Source: Larus michahellis
Lineage: Eukaryota > Chordata > Aves > Charadriiformes > Laridae
Length of the DNA stretch: 64,000 nt
Direction of reading: 5' to 3'
Assembly (NCBI RefSeq): GCF_964199755.1
Contig: NC_133906.1
Span: 620,001-684,000 of the forward strand
The notes below the pieces were generated by a model. The model searched no databases. It was not told where the DNA came from and was given only the letters and a program-made list of their open reading frames with translations. The translations under genes and the position numbers were made by a program. This document shows positions 1 through 11,500 of this stretch, in pieces (position 1 is the stretch's first letter; every line of letters begins with the position of its first letter).

Positions 1-1956
1 TAATACAGAAAACCAAAATGTGTGAGTATTAAATTAACCTCAGAAGTCAAAGATGTATTGTGTATACAATTTAAGAAGCAGTGCCATGTTCACTAACATA
101 GCAACAACTTTAATAGACTACATTGCAAATTTAAAACAAACCACCTAAGTATTCACCCTGAATTCAAAACCCAGTTTAAATATGAAGTGAACTTGGATTT
201 GGGGGGAGGAGGAGGAGAAAGAAAGATTAAGCCCCAGACAAACTCTCCAAGTACTGAACTGATCTGGAGTGCATGCCATTCGACTATTAATTCTACTCAT
301 TGTAGGAGGTAGGTTATGCCTGATTTTTAATTATGCTTTATGTAAATATCCCCAGAGGCTTATGCAATAGGTAGAGGCTTAAGTAAGGCAAGCTGGTGGG
401 AGGCAGGCAGCCTGCTCTGGAGAGGGAAGCTGAGAGCTTAGTTGACTCCACAGCCAAGCGGTGGGTGAGCTCCAGTTGTCACTGAAGGCCTCAAACCCCT
501 GAACTACAGAACACAAGAGACTTGCTGCATTTCTATGCTCCCTGCCAAAAGCCACTTACTGAACTGAGCTCCAAGATCCTCTGGTACTTTTGTCAGCACA
601 GCTGGCTTCTCCTACTTGATTTACAACAGATCAGCAAACCGCACAATCCTACGAGCACTAACACTGCCATATTTATCACTTGCTTCAACTCTCCATTTCT
701 ACAGTCCAGTTTTTTGCCACGACAGTTTTGGTAAGGACCTGCATGCTCCACGGCCAGAAGCCCTCAACCACCAAGGACCCTATGGACGTCACATACGTGC
801 ACTATTACTCACCACCCTGCCAGCACACCTTCACCTTGACCTACAGGCTTCACAACTAGCATGGAGGAGGCTGTTTAATACTCATGCCTTTGGCACCACT
901 TGAAATGCCAGCAAAATTCACAATGACTGGTAATAATATACTTAAAATTGCACCAAAATCTCACTCTAAACAAGTTGCGGCTGTGTTCAAAACCTGATCA
1001 AGCTTAGAAGGCAACCAAGCAAGTATTTACACTGAGGTCAAAACCACCTCGTCTCTCAGACTGTGACCAGTGGCAAAAGTTTCCCAGCGGCTTCCCCTCT
1101 GTTTTACTCAGAAATAGCATAAAGCCTCCTGGCCTCGTCCTTCCATGCCCAAAGGCATGCTTCAGCTTGCAATTGTTCCTATTTGCATGTGATAATTTTA
1201 ACTGGTAATTCTAGAAAATATTCTGTACAGCTGCATTTAAATTTCACCTTGCAGACCTGATACAACTCATTTATACGGGATCCACTTCAGTCCCTGGTTT
1301 CCCAGCCAGCAGCCTGGTGACTACCATAAGCAGGCGCTGAGCTAGGAAACCAGAAAGCTTTGATTTTTCTACCAATTCTGCAAGGCAGGATAAATGCGGT
1401 ACACTCTCTTCACCATCTTCACCAGTAAAACGGGGACAGTACTCCCACTGTTTAGTACTTGAAGATCTGATGTAAGAAACGCAATATATTTTCAAAAAAG
1501 TTAAGCTAAAATATATTGCTGTCTTCATTCTCTAGATAAATACTCCATTACACTCTTCATCCTGCACTTCCATGATAATTTTCTTTTCTACCTAATTTGC
1601 CATTTTGACTAATCCAATTATTTTAGCATATTAAACTCAGACTAATACAATGATACAAAACCTAAACACCACTGCAGACACACAACAGAGCCTACATAAT
1701 ATTGTACCATTATTTTTATGACTTCAAAAGTAGAGAAAAGAGTACATATCAAGGCAGCAAGGCAAACGCTCACTTTATTTATTTTAATTCTCCCTTCTAG
1801 TTCTCACTAATTCCACTTACTGGTAATAGCTGAAGGCATACACCCAAATCAGTGACTCATGGCACAAGACCACAGTCCAAACAGTCACTGGGTTTTCAAA
1901 GCAGTGCTGTTCAAGAATTGCAATGTTCCACCCCAGGAGTTTAATTGCCTTTTCTT

Positions 1957-1994
<38 letters not shown>

Positions 1995-4181
1995 CCAAAA
2001 AACCAACCACAGAACCCCAAAAATAACACTGACAACAGGTGCTTCTTTAGTTCTTCTACATACACAAGAAAAAAAATTTAAAAAAAAAAATAATTCACTC
2101 TTGGTCCTCCCAGCCATACCCTATAGTCTAGCAAGGCGGCACAGACGTGAGGCACATCCTTCCCACCCATGCTTCTTCCCCAGGTTACTCTCCACAACAA
2201 GAAACACAAGACAGAACTCCCTGGGCAATTTCAGCTTCAAGATTAGCCCAACTCCTCTACCCGTGTTCTGGAAATCTCCAAGTATTTTAATTCCAACTTA
2301 ATTTTTTTTGTTACATATTTTAAATAAGAAAGCTTTTCCCAGGTTTTTTAAATGAGTAATTTTACTTTAACAGCAGTTTGGGAACCTTGATTTTTTTTTT
2401 ACCTCAATGCCAACCTCCCAAACACATTACTTATAATAGGCTGTCTTTCTTAATACTTGCTTTTAGTCAAAAGACCAATGGAGTGCTTAGTAAATACCTT
2501 AGCTGTTCAATCTTCATGTCCTTTAAATAATGGGGCAGGTTCAAAAGTGACAAGCTTTCAAACCGTAACTCTGCTCATCTTGTAAAGAGCCATAAACACT
2601 CTGATACAGCCCACCTTCCCTCATTTTCCAGGTTCTGTAACTACTGCTTTGTATCTTCAAAGATACATTAAAATGTGACATAAAAGACATCCTAGAGAGC
2701 AGAAACTCATAAATTACTTGCACCCTATTCTACCTACAGTAGGCCTTCCAGCTCCCCAGCAGAACAGGTACTTACTTCAATGTAATCCCACATCAATGTA
2801 TGTTCAGGATACCAATCACACCAGGAACATTATGAGCAAGCACTCATCTGCCTGACCATTACACAATTTTTAACTTAGGTTAGGTGGTCACAAGCAAAGT
2901 GCAAATGTGGGTCTGCGTCAGTTTGATCACTTTTTTTATTCATATAAGACCTGTCAGTTCGGGTTTCAGGAGGGCTGGACAAAAGAGGATCACCAATGGA
3001 AGGCAAAAAATTTAGACACGGGAGGATGAATGCAGGGCGCCCTCCTTCCATTTCTTCAGAAGAAATGTGGACACACACCGAAGTACCCACTCCTGGCCCC
3101 CATAGAACAAATGGCACATATCGCCTTGGCTGCCATCTTCTTCCTCCTGCAGAAGCACACAGAAATACAAAACACTGGAACCGCAACAAGCCTGCAAATG
3201 CTAGCCTCTTTCTCCTGCTTTACACAAAGACTACATAAGGGCTACCATGGCAGCTATGATCTCAAGTCTTCTTTCTAAAAGAGGCAACTAAGGAAATAAG
3301 ATTCACCCTCTGGTGTAGGATGAGTGGGCAGTAGTGACAGATAAAAGCCTTCATTTATCTTCTCTCCCTAAGCTACATAAAGCAGTATTAGATGCGAGTT
3401 TACAGGCCCAACAATGCCCCGTTTGGGTTGGGATAAGCCTCCAGTCCCTCCCCCACACCCTTCCCTTGAAACTCTCTGCAGGTTTGAAAGATCAAAGGAA
3501 GACACCTCCATTATCCTCTTCCATTTTGTGGGGTAAGAAATATTTCTATTGCATAAAAGTGTGTGTGTGTGCGCGTATATCTATACATCTCGGGAATTTA
3601 GCAGAGTCCGGGAATCCCGTATCCTTCTCCCGAGTCCAGGACAGCGGTACTGGGGGCCGGAGGCTTTACTTTGTTCTCCGCTGGGTGGAGGATCTCACTC
3701 CCCCCCACCCCCCCAAAGCTGGTTCAAAGTGGAAACCACTCCTAGAGGTCAGGAGGCAGCAGCACGGGAGACATCTTTCCCCCACCCTCCGCCCGCAGAG
3801 AGGCAGCGGCGAGCGGAGGGCCCGGGCGCCCCCGGCGGGTGCAGGCGGGGCGCCCAGCCCTCTCTCCCGGGGCCCGCCGGGAGGCGCGGCGAAGCCGAGA
3901 CCCCCCCTCCCGCTCCCTGGCCCGAGCAGAAGGCCCCGAGCCGCCCTGCCCGTGCGGGGCCGCCGGGACCCCGCCCCCGCGGCCCCGGTGCGGCCGCTCA
4001 CGCCCATGGCGGCGGGGATGCGCGGGGGGAGGGGGGTGTGGTGCGGCCCGCGACCCCCGCGCCCGCTCGGGACGGCGGCGGGCCCGGCGCGGACAGTGGG
4101 AGGGCGGGCGCCGGCCGGGCCTGTCAGGAAGCAGCGGAGAGGAGGGGAGGGCGGGCCGGGCCCGCCGGCGGGATCGCTCAC
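1..4181 (-). other. ANKHD1: ANKHD1 intron 1 (3' part runs off the window)
   Basis: This stretch follows the splice donor of ANKHD1 exon 1 on the minus strand. I looked on the minus strand for the next coding exon, which in vertebrates continues with an acidic segment and then the ankyrin repeats, and saw nothing resembling it, so exon 2 lies left of position 1. The sequence is AT-rich and mostly unique, becoming GC-rich above about 3.6 kb where the promoter island begins. It contains a pure A tract and a short GT run near 3560. No other gene is supported; the open frames here are short and lack family resemblance. Confidence 0.75.
1961..1989. repeat. poly(A) tract, 29 bp
   Basis: An uninterrupted run of 29 A on the plus strand, in ANKHD1 intron 1. 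On the transcribed (minus) strand it reads as poly(U) in the pre-mRNA. No retroposed body is recognisable next to it. Confidence 0.95.
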
Positions 4182-4457
4182 CTCGGACACCTCGTCCTCG
4201 TCGCTGCCGGAGCCGCCACCGCCCCCGCTCCGCAGCACGGCGGCCGCCAGCTTGAAGTCGAGGGCGGCCTCGCCGGCCGCGGGCGCACCGGGGCCTCCCG
4301 GCCCGCCGGGCCCGGCCTCCCCGAAGAGGCGCACGGCCCGCAAGCCCAACGGGGAAGGCCCGGCCGCGGCGGGCGGCTCGGCGGCGGGCGGCGCGCGAGG
4401 AGCGACCGAGTCGATCTCCTCGTCGCCGACGGGGGCGGCGGTGCCGTCCGTGAGCAT
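4182..4457 (-). CDS. ANKHD1: ANKHD1 coding exon 1 (ankyrin repeat and KH domain protein), partial gene
   Basis: First coding exon of ANKHD1 (MASK in flies), a very large scaffold of ankyrin repeats plus one KH domain that acts as a Hippo/YAP co-factor and in RNA binding. Translation from the ATG at 4457 starts MLTDG, continues with DSVAPR, then a Pro/Ala/Gly-rich stretch, VRLFGEAGP, ALDFKLAAAVLR and GSDEDEVSE. These match the conserved N-terminus of vertebrate ANKHD1. The exon ends in frame at 4182, where the minus strand has the donor GTGAGC; the next residues in orthologues come from exon 2, which is outside the window. The 92 codons hold none of the ankyrin or KH domains. The linker is longer in Gly/Ala/Pro and more GC-rich than the flanks. 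The start has G at -3. The gene is transcribed away from SLC4A9, about 1.07 kb past that gene's stop. Confidence 0.93.
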
Positions 4458-4595
4458 CGCGCTGGTGGGGGCCGCCGCCGCTCGCAGAGCCCAGCCGTCT
4501 CCGTCCCCTCACGGCACCGCAGCAGCGCCACTAACTTCTCACACCCTACCCGGCCGCGGGCGCCGCACCGCCCACTCGCCGCTCCGCCCGCGCTC

Positions 4596-5021
4596 ATTGG
4601 GCGCGCTCGGCCGACGGCGGTGCGCTATTGGGCGCGGCGCCCGCCACTCCGGGTCGCGTCACGCGCTCCCAGCATGCTGCCTTGAGAGCGCACGCCGAGA
4701 CGGTTAGAGCCCGCCGCCCCGCCCCGTTCCCCCGGCCTCGCTTCCTGAACTCCGCGGGAGTCGATTGGCCGCCTGGAACATCAGTCGTGTGCCTTCACAG
4801 AGCTGCGGGCGTCGATAGGGCGAGCGGGCTGTCGGTCAAAGCCAATCCGGGATCGCGGGTTCCGACTGGTCGAAAGGCGCATCGCTCACAACGCACAGCG
4901 CCTGGCGCCGTCCGATTGGTTTCTGCCGTGCCCTGGCCCCCCCCTCCCCTTCGAACCCTTCTGAAGGTCTCCGTCAGCGCGAGCGATCGTCACACGCCCG
5001 CCTATCCCGAGCGGCGATTGG
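4596..5021. promoter_or_regulatory. Array of six CCAAT/ATTGG boxes upstream of ANKHD1
   Basis: ATTGG occurs at 4596-4600, 4627-4631, 4764-4768, 4915-4919 and 5017-5021, and CCAAT at 4842-4846. Each is an NF-Y core motif in an otherwise GC-rich region, so they stand out. Five are ATTGG on the plus strand, which is CCAAT in the direction of ANKHD1 transcription. Spacings run from 31 to 137 bp. NF-Y binding is inferred from the motif. Confidence 0.55.
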
Positions 5022-5530
5022 AGCCGGGCGCTGCCTATCGAGGGGAACGGCCCGCCCCCTCCCTTCCCTCCCTCCCGCCCCGAGCGCGGGCCGCCATAGG
5101 CTGAGCGCGCCGTCATTCTGCCGCCCCGCCCGCCGTGACGACACCGGCGCGGCCACGTGGCCTGTGTCGGCGCTGCCGGCCGGGCCGGGGGCACCGGCGG
5201 GAGGGGCGGGGCCGGCGGCTGTCACCACGGGCACCGGCGTGACGGGACGCGGGGCTCGGGCGGGGCCGGGCCCGAGCCCGGGCCCGGCAGGAAGCGCGGC
5301 AGGGACAGGGTGGGCGCGGGGCGGGGGCCGCGGGTGCCCGTCGCTGGCAGCGCCGCCGGCCGGGCCGGAGCGGGCCTCGAGCAGCCCGACCCGGGGGAGC
5401 CGTCCCTGCCCGCGGCGGAGCCCCCGCCGAGGGCCGGTCGTGCCCGCCGGCCGTCGGACCCAGCGGGGCAGGAGCGGGCTGGCCCCGGCTTCCTCCGCCC
5501 CTCGCCTGGCCCCGCTCCCCGGCGGCGGTC

Positions 5531-5581
5531 CTAATTCACGGAGATGTTGATCTCGGGCCCGCGGCGAGGCATCAGCTCCGA
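5531..5581 (-). CDS. SLC4A9: SLC4A9 predicted exon 21 (stop codon)
   Basis: Acceptor CTTCTCCCTCCAG. It encodes [16 protein letters not shown] and then TAG at 5533-5531. The EINISVN ending is the conserved AE4/NBC C-terminus. The 3' UTR continues into the CpG island; no AATAAA or ATTAAA is present before ANKHD1. Confidence 0.95.
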   Translation of the reverse strand, partial: SELMPRRGPEINISVN

Positions 5582-8500
5582 CTGGAGGGAGAAGTGAGAC
5601 GGGACGAGGCTGGCAGCGCTCCCGGGCTTTGCTGCCCCCAGCCCCGCCAAGCAGCTCCGTCCCGGCCCTCCCCAGCCTCGGCCCCCGCACGGAGGAGCCT
5701 GGCACCCGGGACATCACCTACCCCCTCGCCGCTGCTTTCCTCCGCCTGCCGCCTCCCGGGCCGTGTCCCCTCCACCTCCTCCCCAGCCGCGCCGGGCAGC
5801 AGGCCGTCCAGCCAGCTCAGGTCGTGCAGGGAGAAGACACGCTCCAGCCCCTTCCGGATCCCCACCAGCGCCAGCAGCTTCACCAGGGTGAAGCACGGGT
5901 CAGCATCGCACGGTGCTCGGGGCGGGAGGCCAGGGATCCCCCTCACACCCCCTCTGTGTCCCCAATAAGTGCCAGGGAAGTGGCGTGTCACCTCTCCTGG
6001 CTTGGTCCCACGGGATGATAATTGACCGTGCCTGCAGTGACAGCCCCGCCAGCCCCAACCCAGGAGGTGAAGGTTGGTGGCAAAGCCACTTTGTGGCCCT
6101 GCAGGGACCCCACCAGCCCCTGGGGGTCTGAGCGCCCATGTACGCCACCTGCCAGGGCCTGCGCCCCCACCCAGGGCAGCGCCCCTGTCCCTTGTCTAAG
6201 GCGAGCGCCGGGGCTCCGGCGATGCTCAGGGCACGTGTGGGCAGCACCCAGCCTGGCACCAAAGCGGTGCCACCCAATTACAGGGGATGTCATACCATCA
6301 CTGGGAAAATAATAGCGGCCATGGTGGACTTGATGACCCAGAGGAGGGCCAGGCACAGCAGCTGGATGATGGTGAAGAGGTGCACCCGGCGCAGGGGCAC
6401 GTGGCGGAGGTAGGGAAGGTCTGGCTGGTGCTTGGCTGGCATCAGGAGCAGCCGCACGCGGTCTGTGAGCTGTAGCAAGAGGACGGCGCGTGGGTCACAC
6501 AACTCCAGCCTTTGACAGCTCCCACCCACTCCCCCCGCGTTGGGACTGGAGCTGGCAGGATGGGTTTTCTCTATTTTTTTTGCGGTTTGGACCTCCCGCC
6601 ATCTGCGCTGGCTGCCAGTGTGGTGCCTGGGTGGGTGAGTTCGTCTGCAAGACCAGGAGTCCTGGTACCACCATCACCCCAGGCCAGGGGAGCACTTTCC
6701 AGGCAGACATCTAGGAAGGACTCAGGCTGGTCCGAAAATGTTAATTGAGAAGTAACAACCCCTTGATTCCCCTCCCTGCATGCAGGAAACTGATGCCGCC
6801 TTTGCCAGAGCACAGCCCTGGATTCCCCAAGCAGAGGGAGAGAAGGAGGGAGGGGGTTTCCCAGCCTGTCATCCAGAGAGCAGGGTAATTGCAAAGAAAT
6901 TGTACTGTTCAGAGGTGTGGGGAGGGTAGATGGTTCTGGAGTGGGGATTTTTTTCCCCTCTGTGGGTTTCTCAGGAGAGGAACAGAGCTGGCACAGCAGC
7001 AGCAATGCCAGGACCAAAGGACCAGCAGGTCCCAGCTCTGCAGCTCCCATACGGTTGCATCCCTGTGGCTTTGAGAGCAAGTCTGGGTTATACACCGGTT
7101 CCGCCACTCCTCCAAAACCACGTGATCCATCAACGCAGAAATTGCTCCTGCTCCCCAACATCCCAGATACCTCCCTTTCTCTTTCCTCTGCCCCAGAAAG
7201 GTTCCTCTGTCCCTCATTGTCCTGGGCCTGGCGGGGGACAGACCCCTGCCAGGCTGCACATCATGCAGAGCTGAAATCCAGGCTCTGCTCTGCAGCGAGA
7301 GCTGGTATCAAGCAACTCCCCTCATCCCCAAAACAGCCCTTACCAGCACCCCCAGCACAGCCCCCGCTCACCTGGATACTGTTCAGTGCCGCCACCCCCA
7401 TGTGCAGAAAGACCCCATAGAGCACCGGCATCGGGATGTGCTGCAAAACAGCGGGGCGAGAGGTCCGTGGGGTGCGAGTTCCCAAGGGGGCTGTGCTCGC
7501 TGAGCATCCCCTCCTGTATAACAGCCTGCATACACGGCCGCGGCATTTGCTTCTTTGATTTCCGACAGCCCAGTTGGGCTGGATTGGGAACCTCCCAGCC
7601 TTGCAGGATACGGCCACCCCCCAGCCTTGGAAAAGAGGCCAAACCCAGCAGCCAGGCTCCTTACCTTGAGAACGGGTGCCATGAAGACAGAGACCCCCAT
7701 CAGGACAAAGACGGCCAGGCCGGTCAGCCTCTGCTCCCTGCAGGAGGCAGCGCAGGTGTCACGGGTGCCACAGGGTCCCTCGGGAGCCCGCAGCCCCCGC
7801 CCGTCCTCTGGGTCCCCAGGGTCTCTGCTCTTTTCAGCTTTGATGGCCACAGGGACCAGTGGCACCCCCGGGGAGACACAAGAAGCCCCACGGCTGGCTC
7901 TGCTGGCCCCTGGCTCCACAGCCACGGGCAGGGGGTCCCCTGGAGCAGGGTCCGGGCTCACTGCGTACCTGATGCCCAGGAACTCGGGGTGCTCGCCTGG
8001 GGCTGAGGTTACGCTCTCCTTCCTCAGGCTCTCCATGTGAGCCAGGGAGATGACAGTGGCCGAGACATACCAGGGGAGGCCAGTGGCAGAGGTCACAACC
8101 ATCAAGAGGGAGACACAGAGGAGGTCCAGGTGAAAGCCTGCTCCTTTCTGCAACAGCAGAGGCAGCGCAGCTGGGGGCAAGCCGTCGCCCAGGCAGCATC
8201 AGAGGGGCATCAGTAGGGTCTGCCCACCTTGCTGGCCAGTTCGGGGTGCTTCTCTCCCCTGGATGTCCCCCTGGCCCACAGGGTCCAGCCGAGACCTGGG
8301 TCCTCCCTGTTGGCTGGGTCCTGCCCGACCCCTGTCTCCCACTCACCTGCAGCTTGTACTCCCTGCGGTTAAGGATGACGGCTGTGATTTGCTGGTCCAT
8401 GAAAATGAGGATCGTGACAAGGATGGCGGGCACCGCAGACGCCAGGCAGACCCACCACGGGTTGGCTCCAAAGGGGAAGATGATCCAGCCCCGTGCTGGG

Positions 8501-11500
8501 TTTGTGGGCTGCAGAGAGCAGAAGGGTCATGGCAGCCGCCACCCACCTGTGGGGTCTGCGGCATAGCTGGGTGATGGGACCAGCCCTGGGTACGCAGGCC
8601 GGAGCCCTGTGGGCACGCAGGGATGCTCCATCTGGGGAGAGGAAAAGCATCCTCTCTCATCCTGGGGAGGCTCCTGGGCAGCATGACCCCCCAGCCCCCC
8701 ACAAGGACATCTTGGCTGTGGTGGTGCAGGGGATTGCTCCTGGACACCACAAGCCAGAAGCCAGGCACGCACTCCTGGGAGCGGGTGGAAGAGGTGGCAT
8801 TGGGCATTGATGATGGCAAGCCCAGGGAGGCAGCAGTGAGCACGGGCTGCTCTGAGGTGCTGCCAGCCCTGCTCCACACCCAGGGCAGGGAACCCAAGCC
8901 TGGACTTGACCTTGTGGCTCTCACTCCAGCGTGGGCTGTACCGTGACACAGTTAATCCTGGACCGAGCCAGGTTATTTGCAGAGTGTGGGATTGGCTGCG
9001 ATTCAAACCCTTCTTGTCTGCTGGGGCGCACACCACATCCCTGTAGGGCTGGACTCGGCGGTGGGAAGGACAGGAGCCACTGTGATGCACAGACCCACTC
9101 CCCAGCCGCGCCGTGCCCACCCTGCCAGCACCTTCAGCTCGCTGGGGACGAGGAGCTTGGGGGTCTCCAGGCCCAGGGTGGCATCGATGGCGCAGGAGGC
9201 AAGGATGGTCAGGATGATGGCAAAGTCGCTCACCAGCTTCCGCACCTGCAGATGGAGAGGGCTTGGCCTGGGCTGGCCAGGGCTGGGGGCTGCCCCAGGA
9301 ACACCCCCGGGTCGTAGCACCCAGAGCCATCCCCATGCCGTCTAGATGGGCGGCCATGCCACCGGTGTGGCCGAAGGATGCTCACTGCTGCAGGGAAGTA
9401 GCGGCTGCTCCTAAAGCGCTTGAATGCAGTGCAGGAGAGGAAGGTGACCCCGAAGAGCAGGAAAGAGAGGAGGGTGACATCAGGCACATACTGGCAGCTG
9501 GTCCCTAGGAGGTGCCCACCTTGAGCCAGGCACTGGGTCCTGCTCAGCCCAGCCAGGGTGGCAGGATGCTGTAGAGACAGGGCAGGCGGCGAGGAGGGGT
9601 CATGCCCAGATACCTGGGGACCCCCCAACCCCTCGCCCACCCGCCCAGGAGCAGGGGCTGTACCTGCCGGGGGGCCAGGGGTGAGGGGAGCAGCGTGTCA
9701 TTCCCCGCGGAGCTGTGACCTGCAAGGGGAAGGTGGGATCAGAGTGCCAGCACTACGGGCGTGCTCCATCAGGGATGAATGGGACTGTGCTGCCATCGGG
9801 GCAGCTCCCCAGCCTCTCTCCAAGGGCTCAGGGTGCTGGATGGGGCCCCATGGGACCCCTGAGGCCCTGGCACCGTCTGATGCCCAGGGAGCATCAAAGG
9901 GGAGAATCCCACCCCTGCAAAGGTCTTGGCTGAAGCACCAGCCCCTCAGAGGCACCAGTGGCCCCAGGCTGTGCCCAACACTGACGCTTTTGGTACACAG
10001 TGTGGGTCCCATTTGCAGGATTGGTGTGGACACACCTTCAGGTCCCGGGAAACACCCACTGATTTACAGACCAGGCTAGAAAGAGCAGTGCAAACACACC
10101 CAGGTGCCCAGCTCCAGCCCCTGGCATCCCCCATCCCAGAGCTATGGGAGCTGGACCACAGTTCTCCTTGCTCCCGATGCCACCCTGCCCGGTGCCTGGG
10201 CAGTGCCAGGAGGCAGGGGCAGATGGGCATGGAGGGGAGTGGAAGAAGGTGCCAATGTGGTCAGGGTTGAGCAGCCTCCTCCTCCTCCAGCGCCTTCCCC
10301 CGTCTAGCCGGGTGGCAGGATCCCAGCGGGGTCCCAGGGCGGCGGCACCGTTCTCCCCACCAGCCCCGTGGCTGCTTGGGCTCACCGGGGCTGGAGAGGT
10401 TGCAGGTGCAGCTGTAGGAGGTGACGTTGTCCAGACGATACTGCCAGTTGATGGGAAAGGCGTCTGCCAGACTCCTCATCTTCTTCAGGGAGTCGTAGAT
10501 GAATATCAAGCTGATGAGGGCGCAGAAGCCTTCCTCAGTGAAGCGGGTGAAGTACCGCACCAGGTGGCTGGCCTCAGTGGCCACCAAGACCACGCCAAAA
10601 AAGGCCACCCAGAGCCCAATCCAGAGACGAAACTCCAGGTAGTCCAGGCTGTGGTCCCTGGTGGGAAGGTTGACCCAAAGCCTCAACAATGACACCTGCC
10701 CAGTGTGATGGCGGCCTGTGCCCCAGCCCACGGGTAGTGGCCTAAGGGACTGTCCCTGGCAGGGTACTTACTGGCTGAAGGAGAAGAGGAGGCGCTCGAA
10801 GACCAGCACGGGGCCGGTGCTGCTCAGGATGGTCAGGGGCTGACCAGAAAAGAGGCAGAAGATGGAGCCGGCAAAAGCTGTGCCCAGGAAGTTCTCCAGC
10901 ACCCCCTGAAATGCAGGAGAGGGGTGCCAGGCACCAGGCATGCGGCAGGGATGGGGGTCCCGGGCCTGTCCCCCGCCACGGCACAGCTGCAGGCAGCTAC
11001 CCGCACCTCCCTGCGCTGCAGGGTCAGTGCTCGGGGACCGCAGAGGCCAGGGAAGGACGCGGGATTCAGGCAATGCTCAGGGTGCCCTGGGGCACCGCTA
11101 GCTACCCCAGGCACCGTGGGAGGTGGGCACCCAGGAGTTCCGCAGGCTGGGCCAAGTGGGGTTTGTGCAGGGCATCCTGTGGCCACACTGACCTGCATGT
11201 TGGCGGTCGCATCCCCCAGCATGCCCCCAAAGGTGATGGCGTTGGTGACCGTGGCCAGGTAGATGTAGAGCACTGCCGAGAGGCACTGGGGGTGCAGGGC
11301 ATCAGAGAAGTCACTGCCATACCATGGCGCCTTCCTCCGGATATCTCGCAGCAACCCCCCGAAAAGCCTGGGGCAGCGGAGGGAGATGTCAGAGCAGACC
11401 TCCAGCTGGCCGTCACCCCCTGAGAGAGCCACAAGGCAGGGGACAGTCCCTTCCCCAGGAGACACCAGTCCAGAGTGGTTTGGACATGTCGGCCCCATGT

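Larger units (their letters stand above)
3780..5560. promoter_or_regulatory. CpG island covering the ANKHD1 promoter and the SLC4A9 3' end
   Basis: About 1.8 kb of very GC- and CpG-rich sequence that includes ANKHD1 exon 1, its upstream region and the last SLC4A9 exon. CpG is abundant on both sides of the ANKHD1 ATG, as expected of a broad housekeeping promoter. No TATA box lies upstream of ANKHD1 on the minus strand. Transcription probably starts between about 4470 and 4700, judging from the CCAAT boxes at 4596-4631; the exact start is inferred. From 5040 to 5520 the island is almost pure G/C with no recognisable gene except the SLC4A9 stop at its end. Confidence 0.8.
5878..10385 (-). other. 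SLC4A9: Introns of the SLC4A9 membrane-domain region
   Basis: The gaps over 300 bp here are 5878-6295, 6470-7371, 8509-9131 and 9720-10385. They are moderately GC-rich unique sequence. I see no repeat family, RNA gene or further exon in them. Many long open frames on either strand here are by-products of GC-rich composition. Confidence 0.6.

Noticed and set aside
3334-4707. A plus-strand open frame of 457 codons opposite ANKHD1 exon 1
   Set aside because: It is a GC-rich antisense shadow: Arg/Pro/Gly/Ala-rich, no domain, and it covers a real conserved exon on the other strand.
4974-5717. A 247-codon minus-strand open frame over the CpG island and the SLC4A9 end
   Set aside because: It overlaps the last SLC4A9 exons in a different frame; composition explains the absence of stops.
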